Shown here piece by piece: positions 34,801 to 46,330 of a DNA stretch of 64,000 nucleotides. The notes below the pieces were generated by a model. It was given only the letters and a program-made list of their open reading frames with translations. It searched no databases and had not been told where the DNA came from. The stretch is taken from the NCBI GenBank assembly GCA_963513935.1, contig OY740769.1:101845762-101909761 (forward strand), in the 5' to 3' direction. Numbering within the stretch: position 1 is the first letter of the stretch; each line of letters starts with the position of its first letter. Both the position numbers and the translations under genes were made by a program. This DNA comes from Aphrophora alni (taxonomy: Eukaryota > Arthropoda > Insecta > Hemiptera > Aphrophoridae).

Positions 34801-36619
34801 TTACATGTTTTGTTTGGGTGAAATAGATTAATATTTATATTAATTTACGAAACTTTGTGAAACTACTTTATACTAACTGGATAGTTTGAACTCTGGACTT
34901 TTTCCACAGTCCCAATTTAACTTAAATTATTAAAAGTTACATTTAATTTTCCCCCACAACTATATTTTCCCTGCTACAAATTAAGTACTTAAAGCTTATT
35001 CGTACAATTTTCATTTGGATAATTTCCCCCTCGTTACTTTTTTAAACGAATTATTATCCCCTTTCAAAAAGGATAAAGAGATAGCTACTAGGGATATTCT
35101 ACAGTAGAATGAACTCATTAGTAGGCGTTTATCCTGGCTCCTGAAAAGAAAGGGGTTTATTTTTGAAAGAAATTCTACTTAAGTACTGAGCCTTGCATAG
35201 TTTCATAAGCTTCTCGTTTTACTTTTTCACGTTGTAGTAGAGAGAAAGTTATTGATGGTTCAAAAATCTATATTGAATGTTGGTGAAAATATTCTTTTAC
35301 TACAAAAAGTGGTTTGTACAATTATTATTTCTGTCTGTAATACGTTTGTATGGTGTCATACATGTCAAACTGATTGTAATCAAACTTAATAGATATAAAA
35401 TCACACAACATTTTTTTTTCAAAATCACCACGAACGATTTTGATCAACTTTTAGCCAAATAAAACGTATTGACTGCTATCGCCGTTATAGTGAGGGAGAT
35501 CAAAACATATCCTGGAGGTTTAAAAATCAAACAAAACCAATGTAAGAAACTTCAAATTTACAAAAAAAAACTGTTTACGAGTATATTAAATTTTTAATTA
35601 ATGTATTTTTTGTTCTCAGGAGATCAGAAATTGGATTTGTCTGGAAAAAAAAAACTAACACCGTTTTTTTAAACGTGTTACAAAAGTATGTCATTACTAC
35701 TTGCATCTGAGGAAGTAAATAAACTGTGCAAAACATTACATTAATTTTTCCACAACTCATTCACAAAACCAAAGTAGTCGAAGAAATTATAAACTGTAAC
35801 TGCCTCGTTGAAGCTATTGAAAAGGACGTCCACAAAAGAAAGTCTATACTATGATGCGCAGCCCTGAAGGTAGTGTCCGCATATCAAACGGTGTTGTAAA
35901 CCAAACGGTGGTCCAGGTCGGTAACCCACTTATATATATTATCCGGTAAAGAGAAGGAAATAAATTACTTATCATTAATTCAAAAATTCCGGCTTATCAA
36001 AAACAGTAGAAGAAGAAAGCAGCGCAGGTGGAAGGACGAGAAAGACCCGTTAAGTGATGACAGGAATGTTGTGATGAAGAGGATGTAGGGTTGTGGACAT
36101 ATAGACATGTCAAATGACCTACTGAAATGGCTGGGTAGAGATCATGAAGAGGTTTTTTTACCTAATCCAAGTCTTCACCGATATTGTATGTTCAAGTACT
36201 ACTTCCATAGGTTTAAAATTCGAAAAATAGCTGTTGTGCCGAAGAAACACTCTGTTCTACGAACTTGTAAAGAATGGGAAGACAGCATGGGATTAACAAC
36301 TGATAATATGTTAGAACTCGTGTTATAGGATAACAATAAATTTCTCTAGAGGTACATTAAATTACATGTAACAGGTAATTGCGCTGAATGAAGAGCTTTG
36401 ATTATGCAAGAAGAAGGCCACAAAGAAAATCATCATAAGTGCTACAGAAGAAGAGACGAGTATTTCAGTGATTATGAGTCCTACTTGGAGAGAGCGTAAT
36501 GCATTTTTATCAAAACAAAATGTTGCTCTCTCACCCAAAATATCTCTTTTTTGTAGACATTTTAATGCTTTAGTTGCGAACAAAAATTACAGATTTTTTC
36601 CACATTTAAGGCCCCTCCA
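34801..36619. other. No supported gene
   Basis: A slightly less AT-rich stretch at 35.85-36.33 kb includes a plus-strand open frame of 73 codons (36107-36328). I recognise no domain in it, and there is no upstream coding continuity. The rest is AT-rich. Confidence 0.45.
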
Positions 36620-37110
36620 ATTTTTTATAATTAAATAAACTCTCTTCGCTTGTGCCTAAACTTTCCAAAAGAGTTAATTTATTATATTAAGACCGAGTTG
36701 TTAATGACACTGGTCAAAGATCATTTTCGATATTTGTCAATTCTACCTCAACTACCATTTTCTTTTTACTGCACACTGGGTTGGGTCATTAATCATCAAA
36801 AATCTACCAAAATTTGAAAGATATTGGTAGAGCCGATTATGGAAAATTAGTTATTTTATAAAAGCTCTATGGACTGTTTTTGGGGTTTTTTTTATTTGGA
36901 CTACAACCGGAATTTTGAATTTATTTTAATAATAGATAATTCCAAATTTTATTTATGGGAAAAAAAATATTTGCTAGAGATATTGAAAAATATGACTACA
37001 AACCAATTTTTATTAAAAACCCCAAACACTGTGAAACACAGCGTGTATGACAAACACCAGACGACAGATAGACGAGAAACAGACATCATTCCAAATATTT
37101 ATGAGCTAAC
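36620..37110 (-). repeat. Family B copy (-)
   Basis: CTCTTCGCTTGTGCCTAAAC, GGGTCATTAATCATCAAAAA with TCTACCAAAATTTGAAAGAT, then ATGACAAACACCAGACGACA with GATAGACGAGAAACAGAC give the family's parts in reverse order. The 145-codon open frame at 36869-37306 is partly this repeat and is low-complexity K/N/I-rich, so it is not called as a gene. Confidence 0.55.
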
Positions 37111-38939
37111 CGAACCTGAAAACGGTAATATCAGTGAAAAACTCGGCTTTTATTTCTCTGACACATTACTTAACTTCTTTTTAAACTACCTGTATGAGAA
37201 GAGAAAAACAAAATTAAAATATCACACCTTAAATTTAGAAGCTAGAAATTTCAATTATAAAAAGGGGGATAGCCGAGGAAAACATTTTCTAGCAAACTTA
37301 GGGTAATTAATTAAAAGCGTGTAAAAATAATTACACTGAAAGGATTATTACGTTAAGTAATGAAAATAAGCTTAAATTCATTAACAATTAATTAGTCAAA
37401 CATAAAACTCATTTTGACAGTAGAAATGGATACGAACCATAAAACCCTTCTCACTAACTAATGATCTATGGTAATTTCAAACAGTTTGGGCCATAACCTG
37501 CCTCACTCCAACTCCACTACTCCCTTCACTCACTCCACTCCCCTTTGTATACCTCACTCCAATCCACCCTTTTGTCAACTAGGCTTAGCTCAATGAAATG
37601 GATTTCTCGTGAATGGGGATAAAAGTAAACTTAGTTTGACGAAGCACTTTCTTTGATTTATTTTGTAATAAATTACATTGGATTTCTTTTCACGCAGATT
37701 TTCATGATTTATTATCTGTTACAGTTTTCAAATATATATAATTCTCAAACTAGGAGAAATAAGACATTGGGTGTTAGAAAAAAATGGAATCCTTTGAATG
37801 ATCGGAAGGGAAATAAGATGTGGGGTACACTTAGTGTTTGAACTGAACTAATTATTGCATCCAGCCTAATTTCGTATATAAACATTAAAAAATTTAAGCT
37901 GTTCTTATATATACAGGATGTTTAAAAGTTTTGATACCCCAAGATATTGTGTTTTCGAATAAACATAGAAGAATGGAATTCTAGTTTTATGTCCTTACTC
38001 TAGTTAACAACAAACAGAAGTTTGGACAATCTGCAAGTTAAGCATAGGTCAAGTATTACCTCATGTTAATAATCTTTGTTAGGAATCCTAAAAACTGCAA
38101 CCCTTTTTAAGTCTATATTGAGTCTTTAACGAAAGGACACTTTACACTCATACAAGAGGTTGTTTGTTTTTAGCAGCAGTTTTATGTAGTATCTCGCTAG
38201 AAAGTGTCCAGTTAGTAGGCGAATTATCCGTCATAAATCCTGCATATTCAGTGATAGAAACGCAATTAAGAATATTCTAATAAACTTAGGGTCGAAAAAG
38301 AACCAGGGCTGTTTAAGAAAGACCTGATAGAAAAACACATAAATAAGTGTAAATATAACTGGATATTTCCGAACCAAGAACTGATGCGAAATTCAATTTT
38401 AATGATTTTCTTTGCTGAGGCAGGTGGTATCATAACAGATGTCTTTTTAATAAACTCTTTTGATGATCTTCCAGTTATGCACAATGAGGTCCTAATTATG
38501 TAACTGGATAAATTGATTCATCATAATCCCCTCACAGTTAACACAAATATAAGCGACAGCAAACTGTGTCCTGCGGATGTCATCTTTGGATTTCAACGAA
38601 TTGTCGAGAAAAGACTCATTGAAAATATATTTGTGTACTTTCTAAGGTAACGAGATATTTTACAATGTTCTTCAAATTACGAAAAAATAAATCTTGTAAT
38701 ATCATTGGTGAATTTTGACATTCAAAGTTCATCATCAGTTCATAAGTTTAAAATTTTTAAAAACATCATATTTTATCTGTAACAAAATAAAATTTAATTT
38801 GACCTGAAATAACAAAAAACAACACTTAAAAGTACATTCTTTAAAGAATTTTACTATTTTTACCAATCACAGCACCTGTCTAAACTTTGCTGCTGTTAAA
38901 AAAATAAAATAAAAAAACAAAAAATAAACAAACAAACGT
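37111..38939. other. AT-rich DNA with a short CACTCC-rich patch
   Basis: At about 37500-37575 the sequence turns C-rich, with repeated CTCCA and CACTCC units (for example CCTTCACTCACTCCACTCCC), a degenerate low-complexity tract. No gene is supported elsewhere. Confidence 0.5.
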
Positions 38940-39060
38940 ATATTTTATCTACGAATTTCAAAAGACTGATTAATGATGGTGTTAATGACAAAGATAATTA
39001 ATAAAGCAGGAACAGAAATGGATTAGTGTCACTCAGGCAGTTTAAAGTCTTCAGACATTA
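38940..39060 (+). repeat. Family D partial copy (+)
   Basis: GATTAATGATGGTGTTAATG, AAAGCAGGAACAGAAATGGA and TTAGTGTCACTCAGGCAG match 41.94-42.01 kb; homology stops after the CAGACAT block. Confidence 0.8.
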
Positions 39061-39507
39061 GGGCGCCGAGGACGAGTGAATTACATATACATTATAAACC
39101 TGCACAAAATGAGATATTGTTGGACGTCAAACGTTGAATCTCGTAACAATTCTTTATAAAGAATTAGTTTTTATAAATTTAAAATAGGGCGTCATTTTTA
39201 AATTTCAGTAATTATTATTTTATTGACGAACCTGTCTATAGTAAAAGTTAAAAAAAAACAAAAAAAAAAAAACAATATGAACTGTTATTTTTTAATAACG
39301 AAAAAAGCGTTTGGGCACAATTTGTACCGATTATAAGGTTCTATAAAATAAGGTATCTTAAATCGTTGTACGATGTTCGAGTGAAGATCGCTTGTAATTC
39401 GCTTGTTCGAGTGAAGATGTTCCAAAAACACACTTGTAATTTGTACAATATTTTGAAAAAATAAATCTTTTTCAGCGGTCAATATTCGATGTGTAGCTGT
39501 ATTAGTA
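39061..39507. other. AT-rich DNA, nothing recognised
   Basis: Contains an AAAACAAAAAAAAAA stretch near 39250 and a repeated TCGAGTGAAGAT motif (39379 and 39409). No gene. Confidence 0.5.
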
Positions 39508-39858
39508 ATGAAGGTGAAATTATTATGGACTTCAAGATGGAAAGATGGAGTTTCTGGCCGGGATATTTATAATATCCAGACACCTCCAGCTGTCCCTAGG
39601 ATGTATTGCCGAGTGCATCGTGAGAAGCTAGTAACATTTCCAGCTCAAGTTAGAACTGGACACATAGTCATTGCTTATTATGTTTGCCATTTCCAACTTG
39701 CAGATTCACTACTATGTGGGGTGTACAGAGGTGCTGATAAGAACCTGGAAATTTTTTTTTTTAACTTCCCATCTTTTAACATAGCAAAGGAGCAGAATTT
39801 TATAGGAGACATCGGATTATTGGTATTATCTGATGCTGGAAGTCGTACCAAGAAATAG
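39508..39858 (+). pseudogene. Decayed C-terminal remnant of a non-LTR ORF2
   Basis: The 116-codon frame reads W-x4-G-R-D-I-Y-N early on. Then comes a TFPAQVRTGHIVIAYYVCHF segment, ADSLLC, and GADKNLEIFFFNFPSFNIA. This pattern (R-x-TGH, then D-S-x-x-C-x-C-G, then E-x2-E-H-x4-C-P) is the conserved tail that follows RNase H in several LINE clades, where a CCHC zinc-binding motif lies. Here one C, the H and the last C are lost or replaced, so it is a relic. No RT or RNase H sequence is recognisable immediately upstream. The similarity to that tail is by eye. Confidence 0.5.
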
Positions 39859-39859
39859 A

Positions 39860-39994
39860 AAGTAAGAAATATAATCGCTACGTGAGTATGGAACAACTCT
39901 CGTTAGCAACTTTAAAACCATGAAAAGCTAAAAAGGAATGTTTAAAATGGAAAATAAAATAAAAACTAGTAATCTAAGAAAGGAACTCAGGTCA

Positions 39995-39995
<1 letters not shown>
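39860..39995 (+). repeat. Possible 3' UTR with family C similarity
   Basis: GGAAAATAAAATAAAAACTA then GTAATCTAAGAAAGGAACTC resembles 28.80-28.84 kb and 17.79-17.82 kb. Family C may therefore contain the 3' UTR of the element whose ORF2 tail lies just upstream. Confidence 0.35.
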
Positions 39996-40037
<42 letters not shown>

Positions 40038-40384
40038 CATCCATCCATCCATATATATAAGTCAAAACCCACTGACTGATCACGAAATCTCTGGATCCAT
40101 GAAGCCTAGAGCTATTGATTGTTTTACACGGTTTGGGGGTAGGTCTGTAATAGCGTACTAAAAAAGGGTTTTGAAAATATTTCACATCAAGTGTGTTTTT
40201 TATCCCTAAAACAAACATCATCTCTTTGTTATTTACGAGTCAATTTTGATCCAAATTGGTGTGTTGTTGTATTTGGGCATAATTTATTTCCATAGCACCA
40301 CCATTAGGGTTAAAACTAAAAATATTGTTCTTTATAAAACTATCTCAACTATCCCCAGGTGAAACTGGGCCCATCAGCTAGTTA
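39996..40384 (+). mobile_element. Helitron-like non-autonomous element with tetranucleotide core
   Basis: Starts at an (ATCT)n then (CCAT)n tract (39997-40052), followed by AACCCACTGACTGATCACG, a block with CTATTGATTGTTTTACACGG, an AAAAGGGTTTTGAAAATATT block, and ends CAGCTAGTT. The 3' end has the Helitron signature: hairpin CCCAG-GTGAAA-CTGGG at 40354-40369, eight bases, then CTAG at 40378-40381 before T. No terminal inverted repeats or target duplication are expected or seen. Microsatellite-bearing Helitron derivatives of this plan are known from insects. The 5' end is not defined. Confidence 0.6.
39997..40052. repeat. (ATCT)n(CCAT)n microsatellite
   Basis: Pure tetranucleotide repeat that switches unit from ATCT to CCAT, then runs into a short TATATATA. 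Confidence 0.95.
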
Positions 40385-40671
40385 TGTGATATATAATGGT
40401 AAATACAAAAAAAAATATATATACAAAAATTGAAAAAAAAGGATTATTATTATTCCTAATACCAATAAAAATTAAGACACAATAAAAACAAATTACGGAA
40501 ATTGTACACTTTTGTATTAACAAAATAGAACTATTTCGACCTGTCTGTCTTATATTTTTGTTAGGAAAATTGTTTTTAAAATGGTATCACCACTATTCAG
40601 GCAAAGCCTGAACATAATGTTGATGGCTAAATATTGAAACGTCACTCTGGACGAAAAACTAAAGTGGGATA

Positions 40672-40674
<3 letters not shown>

Positions 40675-40747
<73 letters not shown>
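40675..40747. repeat. (AT)n microsatellite
   Basis: 73 bp of AT with one C interruption (ATACAT). It lies exactly where the related RT has an AT-rich ATAGAAAATATAT codon stretch. Confidence 0.95.
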
Positions 40748-40749
<2 letters not shown>

Positions 40750-40875
40750 CTTTACAAGGAAATTAAATTCTTAGTCAGAAAAATTTGTTATTTACGGAAT
40801 ATCTGTGATACAACTTTGTTAAGAATGTTGTACTTTGCCTTACTTCTGTCTAGATTGTAATATGGTGTCATATGT

Positions 40876-40889
40876 GGGGGGGGGGGGGG
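40876..40889. repeat. G homopolymer run, 14 nt
   Basis: Uninterrupted G run inside the RT remnant. Confidence 0.95.
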
Positions 40890-40920
40890 TACTTATAAAA
40901 CGCTACTGGATATCTCAAAA

Positions 40921-41869
40921 TTACTTTATATGTATATATAATGTATATATGTTATAATGTATAAAATGTTATATAAAAGAAAAATGTAATGTTCATTTCC
41001 CCTGTATCGTGAAATAAATGTATTATTTTTAATAAGGAGTGGAAACAAAGTAATACAGGATCCCTTTTACAACACAGGTAGCACAATTAAACAAAATTAT
41101 TAATTGAAAAAAGTAAATGTTTAGATAGTCATTTAAGTATTTGTGATAATACTATAATCAATTGTCTGACAACCTTAAAGAATTGCAATTTGTAAGGTCT
41201 TTCTGCACCAAAGTAAATAAAGGGTTATTTGTATCCGTAAAGTATATAAGCTAATTATATATTGTTATGTGTTATATTGGGCGCCACAACTATATTTTAA
41301 AATGTTTTAATTTATGAGGGGATTAGTCTTTAACGTACATTTAATTTGTTATTGTTCTTTATTTAGTTATTTTGTTAAAGTGTTAATCAGTAAATGATAC
41401 GGAGAGCTGTGCTGGGAAAGTGTTATTGTGCTGTGAAACAATGAGAATAAATTATTATTATTATGCGTGTATACTAAAGAACACGCCCATTATGATCTGT
41501 ATAATACGTTTGTGGTTATGGTGTTTTCTGTTCCATTTTTTCAGATTTAATTTCGTTTATATCTTGTTATATTTTTTATTTACACATAATTCAGTCAGAT
41601 TATAAATGTTTGGACTGTGTTAAGTTGTAGTCAAAAGATTTGAGTTGTTATTTAGTTTTAGTATGACTAGTAAAGTGACAGTTTGTTTTCATTTTCTTGT
41701 TTATTTTATACATTTAATTTGTAATGATATTGTAAATAAGGAAATTTATAAAAGTGGGGTTATATTCAACAAATAATAAAAATATTGTGAATATAAAAAT
41801 TTAAAAAACTATTGTAGGAAATTTGGTAAAATTACGTAAGCGAATTTAATAAGCCTTTTAACCATGACA
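40921..41869. other. AT-rich DNA, nothing recognised
   Basis: Probably includes the decayed 3' end of the RT remnant. No gene supported. Confidence 0.45.
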
Positions 41870-42262
41870 GTGAATCGATTACTATTTACACCCTTCAACA
41901 AAAACAAAAGCTTATTTTGTTCCCCAACATCTAAAGATGATTAATGATGGTGTTAATGATACGGATAATTAAAAAAGCAGGAACAGAAATGGATTAGTGT
42001 CACTGGGCTCAGACATGGAGGCGACCTGATACTTCCCCGCGTCTTAATTTGTATTTCATTTAATTTAAATTGTTGCAACCAATTACAGCATTGATTTGGA
42101 AAGATACAACTGGAAGGGTTCCAATTCCAGCTACATACGGGGACCAATTTAATTAGAAACGTGTTTATGTCAGGGTTGGTAATTTGCATTTTCTGTATAT
42201 TAAATATGTTTAATGTTTGTAATCTAATAGGGGATGAAATTCTGTTTCTACTCATTATCGGC
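41870..42262 (+). repeat. Dispersed repeat family D, copy 2 (+)
   Basis: Inverted near-identical partner of 13.97-14.37 kb. The 100-codon minus-strand open frame at 41953-42255 is conserved in conceptual translation with the other copy, apart from stops there, but this follows from DNA identity. It has no recognisable domain, so I do not call it a gene. Confidence 0.85.
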
Positions 42263-42467
42263 TATTTAAGTTTTTATCAACATTAATTGGACTTTGATTT
42301 TAACAAAATAATATTTTTCGAAAACTTTTATGTTGGTATGATTAGAAGCGAATTTCTTTGCTGATGTCTGGTAATACGCTCGTTTGTCAGATGTTTTAAT
42401 TTGTATCTAATTTATTTTTATTGCTGTAACCAATTTTCCCCATAATTTTACTTTTTATTTAATTTTA

Positions 42468-42630
<163 letters not shown>

Positions 42631-42632
<2 letters not shown>

Positions 42633-42865
42633 AAGGGGAAAACCTTGTGGTCATCACCATATTTATAAAAAGAAAGAAGAAAAAAACTAGTATACAACAG
42701 AGACCTAAGTCCTTGAATACTCTGATGGCATTAGAGTTGGAAGAGAACAAGATTTGGTGAATTAAGACCTGATAGAGATGAAAGAGAGGGATCTAACATA
42801 ATACGAGATGAAGAAAAGTGCAGATCCAGCTACTGTACCTCAGGATTCCCACACCTGTAATATGT
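42631..42865 (+). repeat. Family G fragment (RTE-tail-like)
   Basis: GGGGAAAACCTTGTGGTCAT, then AAAAGAAAGAAGAAAAAAAC, AGATGAAAGAGAGGGATCTA and CAGATCCAGCTACTGTACC, CTCAGGATTCCCACACC. One frame reads MKERDLT. The block order matches 45.75-45.97 kb and 43.12-43.33 kb. Confidence 0.55.
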
Positions 42866-43109
42866 GAACCGTATTAATTGCCAGTACCAAAAAAAAAGAA
42901 TAATATTCAGAATGTATTTTGGAGAGAGGGGAATGTCTACGCCATTGCTGGTAAAGATCCTTCAGTAAAATACCTTGGGATTGGCATATTAAAATAACTG
43001 CAATGCAGGAAGGATGGAGGAAGGGGGAGGGGTGGGGGAAAATGCTCTGAACCGATTTTGTTAAAAATTGAGTGAAGTATGAACATTAAATAGAGTTTTC
43101 CTCCATTTT

Positions 43110-43335
43110 GTGTAAAGCGCAAAAATATCTCGTTCATCATTGCCTTATAAAAAAAGGAAGACAAGAAGATAAAAAAAAACTCGCAGCCTTCGATTACAGT
43201 AATAGCGTCAAAACAGATGGAAACAAAGAAGAGAGAACTATTAGAAAGAAGAGAAACATGACCCATGGAAAATGATGTAGATTCAGGTAGGTCCCACGGG
43301 ATTGCCAAACACCTAATCACTAAAGTGAGCCCCTG
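43110..43335 (+). repeat. Family G fragment (RTE-tail-like)
   Basis: TTCATCATTGCCTTATAAAA, AAGGAAGACAAGAAGATAAA, then GATGTAGATTCAGGTAGGTC and GGGATTGCCAAACACCTAAT then CACTAAAGTGAGCCCC. The last block matches CACTATAAGTGACCCC at 45.95 kb. The overlapping minus-strand 135-codon open frame is not supported as a gene. Confidence 0.5.
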
Positions 43336-44199
43336 GTTTCGCAAAATATCTTCGTTCGTCTAAATGGTAGCTTTCTGGCATGGTGTGATATCTTTCTGGT
43401 TCAATCACTTTGTAGGGCGAAACAAAAGTTACGGGGTTAATCCATTTAAGTTATGATAGTGGAGTGCTGCAATTAATAGAAAATTTTAGGGTAGAATTAC
43501 TGTAACCGGAACTCAATTTACTGACCACTCATGACCTTTATCAGTTGATACACAAGTTAATAATAATTATTATTGTAACAAAAAGATATTGATAGATAAT
43601 TAGAACGGAAATGAATCTCAAACTCCATTATTAAAAACTGCATCATAACAACATATTTTAAATAAATAATGATTACATTGAAGCATGCATTATTTTTATC
43701 AGTTTTTAGAGTGAGAAACTTTGTGCAATATCTTTTCACAGTTTGATAAAATGTCATCTGATAATCATATTTTTCCATTAAAGTTTTTTTTCCGATCGAA
43801 ACATTTGTTCAGGTTGAAATTGCTTTTATAGAAACCATTAATCATATCAAAACAGAGGTAAGTTGATCTTTTAACAATCAATTTAAATTAATATAAAGAA
43901 ATATTACTTCATTTCCAGTGAACACAAGATAAATGTATTTGGCGTAATAAAGTTGTCAGATTTACAGTAACGACGAATATCAAGAAGGCTTTAACTCCAC
44001 AAGGGCGGGAACAGCTGACGTCTGCTACAGGCAGTTTAGAAAGTGTTTATTGCCAATGATTATACTGTTTCCTGTAGCAAGTATAGTCGTTTATTTAGGG
44101 ATTATCTCTCTCTAGGCGTGGGCTCTTCACGAACTGTTGCGATACAATTATTATGTTAAAATGTAACATAACCATTGTTACAAAATAATAAAAGCATTA
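43336..44199. other. AT-rich DNA, nothing recognised
   Basis: No supported feature. A less AT-rich patch near 44.0 kb contains no domain. Confidence 0.5.
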
Positions 44200-44970
44200 T
44201 TCATCAGTACAATGTCATACAAGCAGATCCTCTAAATGTAATGTAAAAGTTTTTTTGGGACATGAAGAAATTGTTAAATTAAATTAAAAGATCAAGGGTT
44301 TTTACCCAGTAGGGTAAATTTGTTTAAAACAGTTGTTACACACGATTTCTGAACCTGGTAATTGAGTATATCACTAGTTTCTTGAAGTCGGGTAGGTATT
44401 ACATGCTTCATAAATGTGAATACATAAAATAAAATAGAAATATTTTCATTTATATTACTAGGACCTCTACAAAACAGAGACTGTAATATTTTAAACAGTT
44501 TCCACTAGTTTTGTTTGTGTCAGCGTTTTGGCCTTAAGGTACCGGATTTATACGAATATCACATTTTCATATGACCCCAGGGTTCAAAATTATATTTTTG
44601 ACATTAAGCTCGTTAATTTTTATCGTAAATATATGGGGTTGGTACTCTTATTTTCAGAAATGAAATCTTCACATTGTTAATCTAATTTATATTTACAACT
44701 AATCTAATAAGTTTGACACACTATATATGAACAAAACTGTTTAAAATGGCTTCACATTTTTAATTAATTTTTTTTCCTGAATTACAATGGGGTTCTACGT
44801 GCACACTATATGATATTTTAGAAACATCTCTTAATTTCGTACCCGCTGTCGTGCTTACGTACAGACGACAACTGCGACTGTATGTCGAAAATCATTCGGT
44901 TTTCTGAGGCCATCAAATGTCAAGATCGGTCAAAATATTTTGCGATTACCAAACTTACGAACTACAAAGA
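44200..44970 (-). repeat. Family E copy (-)
   Basis: AGCAGATCCTCTAAATGTAA, ACGAATATCACATTTTCATA, ATGAACAAAACTGTTTAAAA then TGGCTTCACATTTTTAAT, and TCGTGCTTACGTACAGACGA run in the same order as 1.03-1.64 kb. Confidence 0.7.
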
Positions 44971-45399
44971 GAACCTCTAGAAGAGCCAAAACAAAAGATT
45001 ATTGTATGATTTATCCATATAGTACTATAGATCTACAGCAAATAAACGAACAAGAATTTACACATTATAGGTTATGTGTACCTTCCTCATATTATTTGCA
45101 TTTCCCCACCTACTCCTTTCAAATAGTTCTTGTAAAGTGTAATTGAGGCAGTCTTCATCTCCATAATGATATTTTGTTCATTGTGCAGCTATAAACTGTG
45201 CAAATTCAACATGTAAGACCAGCAAGGTCCACTTAGGCAGCAGTTAAAGATAGACATAGGAACGCGGGAGCGTTCCGCTCTACATAATATCGTAACACCT
45301 AAACAATTTGAGTGTGTAGTGGTGTGTATTTAACGTTTAGTTGGCAGTGAGACTATTTTATTATGAGCCTAAACCACATCGTGCTAAAAGATCGTGTAA

Positions 45400-45500
45400 A
45401 CTAAATTATAGAAATAAATATTGCACTAACTTTCTCACATCCTCATCCGCAAAATAAAAATTAATATTCCTCGCAAAATTGTCTCTGCACGAAAGAAAAA
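45400..45500 (-). repeat. Family B right-end fragment (-)
   Basis: TTGCACTAACTTTCTCACAT followed by CCTCATCCGCAAAATAAAAA is the reversed right end of family B. Confidence 0.55.
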
Positions 45501-45739
45501 ATGTAAGGAGTTTTTACCTATTTATTTCTTAAGTTATAAGTTGGTCCAACACTCACTACCGTTTACAAAATTTTGGGCAATCAGGATACATTTCAATATT
45601 TTCAATGTTATTAAAGAACCTTATTTTTTTTCGTGCAGGTTGCCACATTCATTTTGTTATAAATCTTGACTTTTCGGACAAAATTTGATCCAAGTCGTTT
45701 GGGCCGATTTCGATATAATCGAACTTGAATCACTACGGT

Positions 45740-45985
45740 TGTGTTTTAAAGGTGGAAACCCTCTCGGTAAACATCACCTAAAAAAAAGAAGACGATAAGA
45801 GCGTACAAAATAAACTTTCGAATAATCTATTAGTGACAGGGTCGGAATGGATCAAGAGAGAACTGATAGAAGAGTTGAGAGAGAGCTAACCGAACTCAAG
45901 ATTAATTAGAACGTAGATTCAGCTAGGTTACCTGGTGATTGCCAACCCGTACTCACTATAAGTGACCCCCCCCCTAATGAGTGTT
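45740..45985 (+). repeat. Family G fragment (RTE-tail-like), best preserved
   Basis: One frame reads WIKRELIEELRES, breaks, and ends IANPYSL followed by TAA at about 45952-45954 and a C-run. RTE-type ORF2 proteins commonly end with an L-x2-R-x-L...D-R-x2-W...I-A-D/N-P pattern, so I infer a decayed RTE-like 3' end. Related pieces lie at 18.1, 22.6, 42.75 and 43.2 kb. Confidence 0.5.
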
Positions 45986-46119
45986 TTATTTATTAACAAC
46001 TAACTATGAACTGCCATTTTGGGGGGGAATGATGAATAATACTTTTGGGTTCATAGAAGCTTTATTCAAATTTGTCCCACAATGTTTGAGCCAATAATGA
46101 TAAAATTGAAATATCAGCT

Positions 46120-46330
46120 TTAGTCTTATAACAACTACCCACAAAATTATCTAATGAAAGTAGAAAATCATCGCGATATATGGGTAAAATATACACGTAT
46201 CCCAAATTGATTAAAATCAGTTAACTCGTTTGGGCTCTAGAGCACTGACGAAAGAAACATTGAAATCCAAAAACAATTTTGGTTTTATAATATCTCAACA
46301 CGAATAATTCAATGACAACATTTTTAATTT
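46120..46330 (-). repeat. Family B middle fragment (-)
   Basis: AACAACTACCCACAAAATTA, AAATATACACGTATCCCAAA, then ATTGATTAAAATCAGTTAAC and TCGTTTGGGCTCTAGAGCAC match 28.02-28.14 kb and 3.40-3.45 kb. Confidence 0.6.

Larger units (their letters stand above)
40590..40920 (+). pseudogene. RT remnant split by an (AT)n tract
   Basis: Before the AT tract one frame gives NVTLDEKLKWDKH. After it another gives NLYKEIKFLVRKICYLRNIC, then a TLLRMLYFALLLSRL segment and YGVICGG. This is the RT thumb/connection region of a non-LTR element. The first part closely resembles VTLDHKLKWDKYIENICK in the remnant near 58.8 kb, so both belong to one family. Breaks include an early stop, the AT expansion and a 14-G run where WGG-type codons are expected. 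Confidence 0.6.

Noticed and set aside
36107..36328. 73-codon open frame in a slightly less AT-rich stretch
   Set aside because: No recognisable domain, no clear splice sites and no upstream continuity; kept only as an unassigned stretch.
36869..37306. 145-codon plus-strand open frame
   Set aside because: Overlaps a minus-oriented family B copy, is K/N/I-rich as expected of AT-rich DNA, and has no motif.
41953..42255. 100-codon minus-strand open frame shared with 14.0-14.25 kb
   Set aside because: Similarity follows from DNA identity of repeat family D; the other copy has stops in the frame and no domain is recognisable.
43557..43778. 73-codon minus-strand open frame
   Set aside because: N/Y/I-rich translation of AT-rich DNA with no motif.
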